Source: Serinus canaria
Lineage: Eukaryota; Chordata; Aves; Passeriformes; Fringillidae
DNA length: 64,000 nucleotides
NCBI RefSeq assembly: GCF_022539315.1
Contig: NC_066316.1
Location: 12,083,108 to 12,147,107 of the forward strand
Direction: 5' to 3'
The position numbers and the translations under genes are program-made. The notes below the pieces were generated by a model. It saw only the letters and a program-made list of their open reading frames with translations, searched no databases and was not told the origin of the DNA. Shown piece after piece: positions 63,185-64,000 of the stretch; position 1 is the first letter of the stretch, and every line of letters begins with the position of its first letter.

Positions 63185-63370
63185 CCCAGCACAGAATCAT
63201 GGTTTGGGTTGGAAGGGACCTTAAAGATCACATCATTCCAACCCCCCACCATGGGCAGGGACATCTTCCATTAGACCAGGTTGCTCAGAGCATCACCCAA
63301 CCTGGCCTAGAACACTTCTGGGGATGGGGCAGCCACAATGGCTCTGGGCAACCTGTGCCAGTGCCTTACT
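63185..63370 (-). mobile_element. CR1 LINE 3' end
   Basis: Well-preserved reverse CR1: CACAGAATCATGGTTTGGGT, TGGAAGGGACCTTAAAGATC, ACCATGGGCAGGGACATCTT, AGACCAGGTTGCTCAGAGCA, TCTGGGCAACCTGTGCCAGT. The fresh 3' end, next to an older CR1 fragment, marks a separate insertion. Confidence 0.95.
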
Positions 63371-63775
63371 ACCAAACTTGCTGTCTACCAGGACCCCTGG
63401 GTCTTGCCCTGAGAGCTGCTTTCTAGCAAGCCCTGCCTGTGTTCTTGCAGGACATTATCCCTTACTGGGTGCAGGACTTTGCCTTTATTGGACTTCGTGA
63501 AGTTTCTCTCAACCCATTTCTCCAGCCAGCTGTCATCCCTCTTCCATGTCCTGGCCTTCAGTGCATTGACTCTTCCACCAGTTCTGGGTCATCAGTGAAC
63601 TTGGAGAGGTTCCATCCCACTCCATTGTCCAGCTTTAATGAAGACATTAGATAACATCAGACCCTGCAGTGAACCCTGAGGAGCACCACCAGTAACCAGT
63701 CACTATTCAGCTCTGATCTGCTGCATGGAATACCTGGAGCCCTGTGGTCCAGTCAATTTTCCACTCATCTTACCC
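63371..63775 (-). mobile_element. CR1-derived segment, continuing or second copy
   Basis: Sequence of the CR1 type: TTGCTGTCTACCAGGACCCC, GGTGCAGGACTTTGCCTTTA, TTCTCTCAACCCATTTCTCC, GTTCTGGGTCATCAGTGAAC, GCAGTGAACCCTGAGGAGCA. It does not follow directly the usual order after 63,370, so either an internal deletion or a separate copy is involved. The ORFs here are decayed. Confidence 0.75.
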
Positions 63776-64000
63776 TCGTGTTCAGTGTTGGAATCCAAAA
63801 TGTAGGGAACTCTCAGAACTTTGGGCCTGTAAGCCAAAGCTTAGAATTAAAAACAGGATTTGATCTGAGACCTTGGAAAAGGTTTCCAGACTTAGGTGCT
63901 AGAAGCAAGAATGTGGATTTATAGTTTAAAGCAGATACGTTAAGCAAAGTAGAAGAAAGTTGAGAGTTTTAGAGTACAGTGCTGTAGGTTTGTGTGTCAT
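63776..64000. other. Intergenic DNA to window end
   Basis: No feature recognised; AT-rich end of the window. Confidence 0.6.

Overview
This window looks like vertebrate, specifically avian and probably songbird, nuclear DNA. Three things point there: one spliced exon of FOXN2 on the minus strand, a GC-rich CpG-island promoter, and an interspersed-repeat set made of CR1 LINE 3' ends plus short solo LTRs of bird endogenous retroviruses. No operons, CRISPR arrays, tRNA genes or rRNA genes are visible.

Positions 1-13,640 hold the 5' end of FOXN2, read right to left. The first exon lies inside a CpG island (about 12,880-13,840) and ends at a clean donor at 13,561. An 11.5-kb first intron follows (13,560-2,101). 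The second exon (2,100-1,550) carries the start codon and 179 codons, through most of the forkhead DNA-binding domain. The next intron runs out of the window at position 1, so the rest of the protein is not here. The exon-1/exon-2 junction creates a 14-codon upstream ORF. It overlaps the FOXN2 start out of frame, and its stop codon overlaps the codon-7 methionine as ATGA.

Positions 13,640-64,000 are about 50 kb of upstream intergenic DNA with no protein-coding gene I can support. Recognisable contents: a near-perfect 22-bp hairpin at 14,039-14,088 close to the promoter; a solo LTR at 20,146-20,746; CR1 fragments at 31.6, 36.5, 43.7, 46.1-47.3 (split by an LTR with a 5-bp target duplication), 54.2 and 62.8-63.8 kb; a second LTR at 45.2 kb; tandem repeats at 45.9 kb and 52.8-53.2 kb (a C-rich CCCAT minisatellite framed by an inverted repeat, with a CTCF-like site beside it); and an AT-rich block with several homeodomain-type cores at 60.6-61.0 kb. 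Two exon-like splice-site pairs (25,469-25,563 and 29,955-29,961) could belong to an unannotated plus-strand transcript.

In mammals the interval between FBXO11 and FOXN2 is a large gene-poor region. The sequence here fits the FOXN2 side of that region, but synteny cannot be tested from the window alone. I found no convincing new biological system. The strongest leads are the AUGA uORF, the promoter-proximal hairpin and the minisatellite/CTCF pair.
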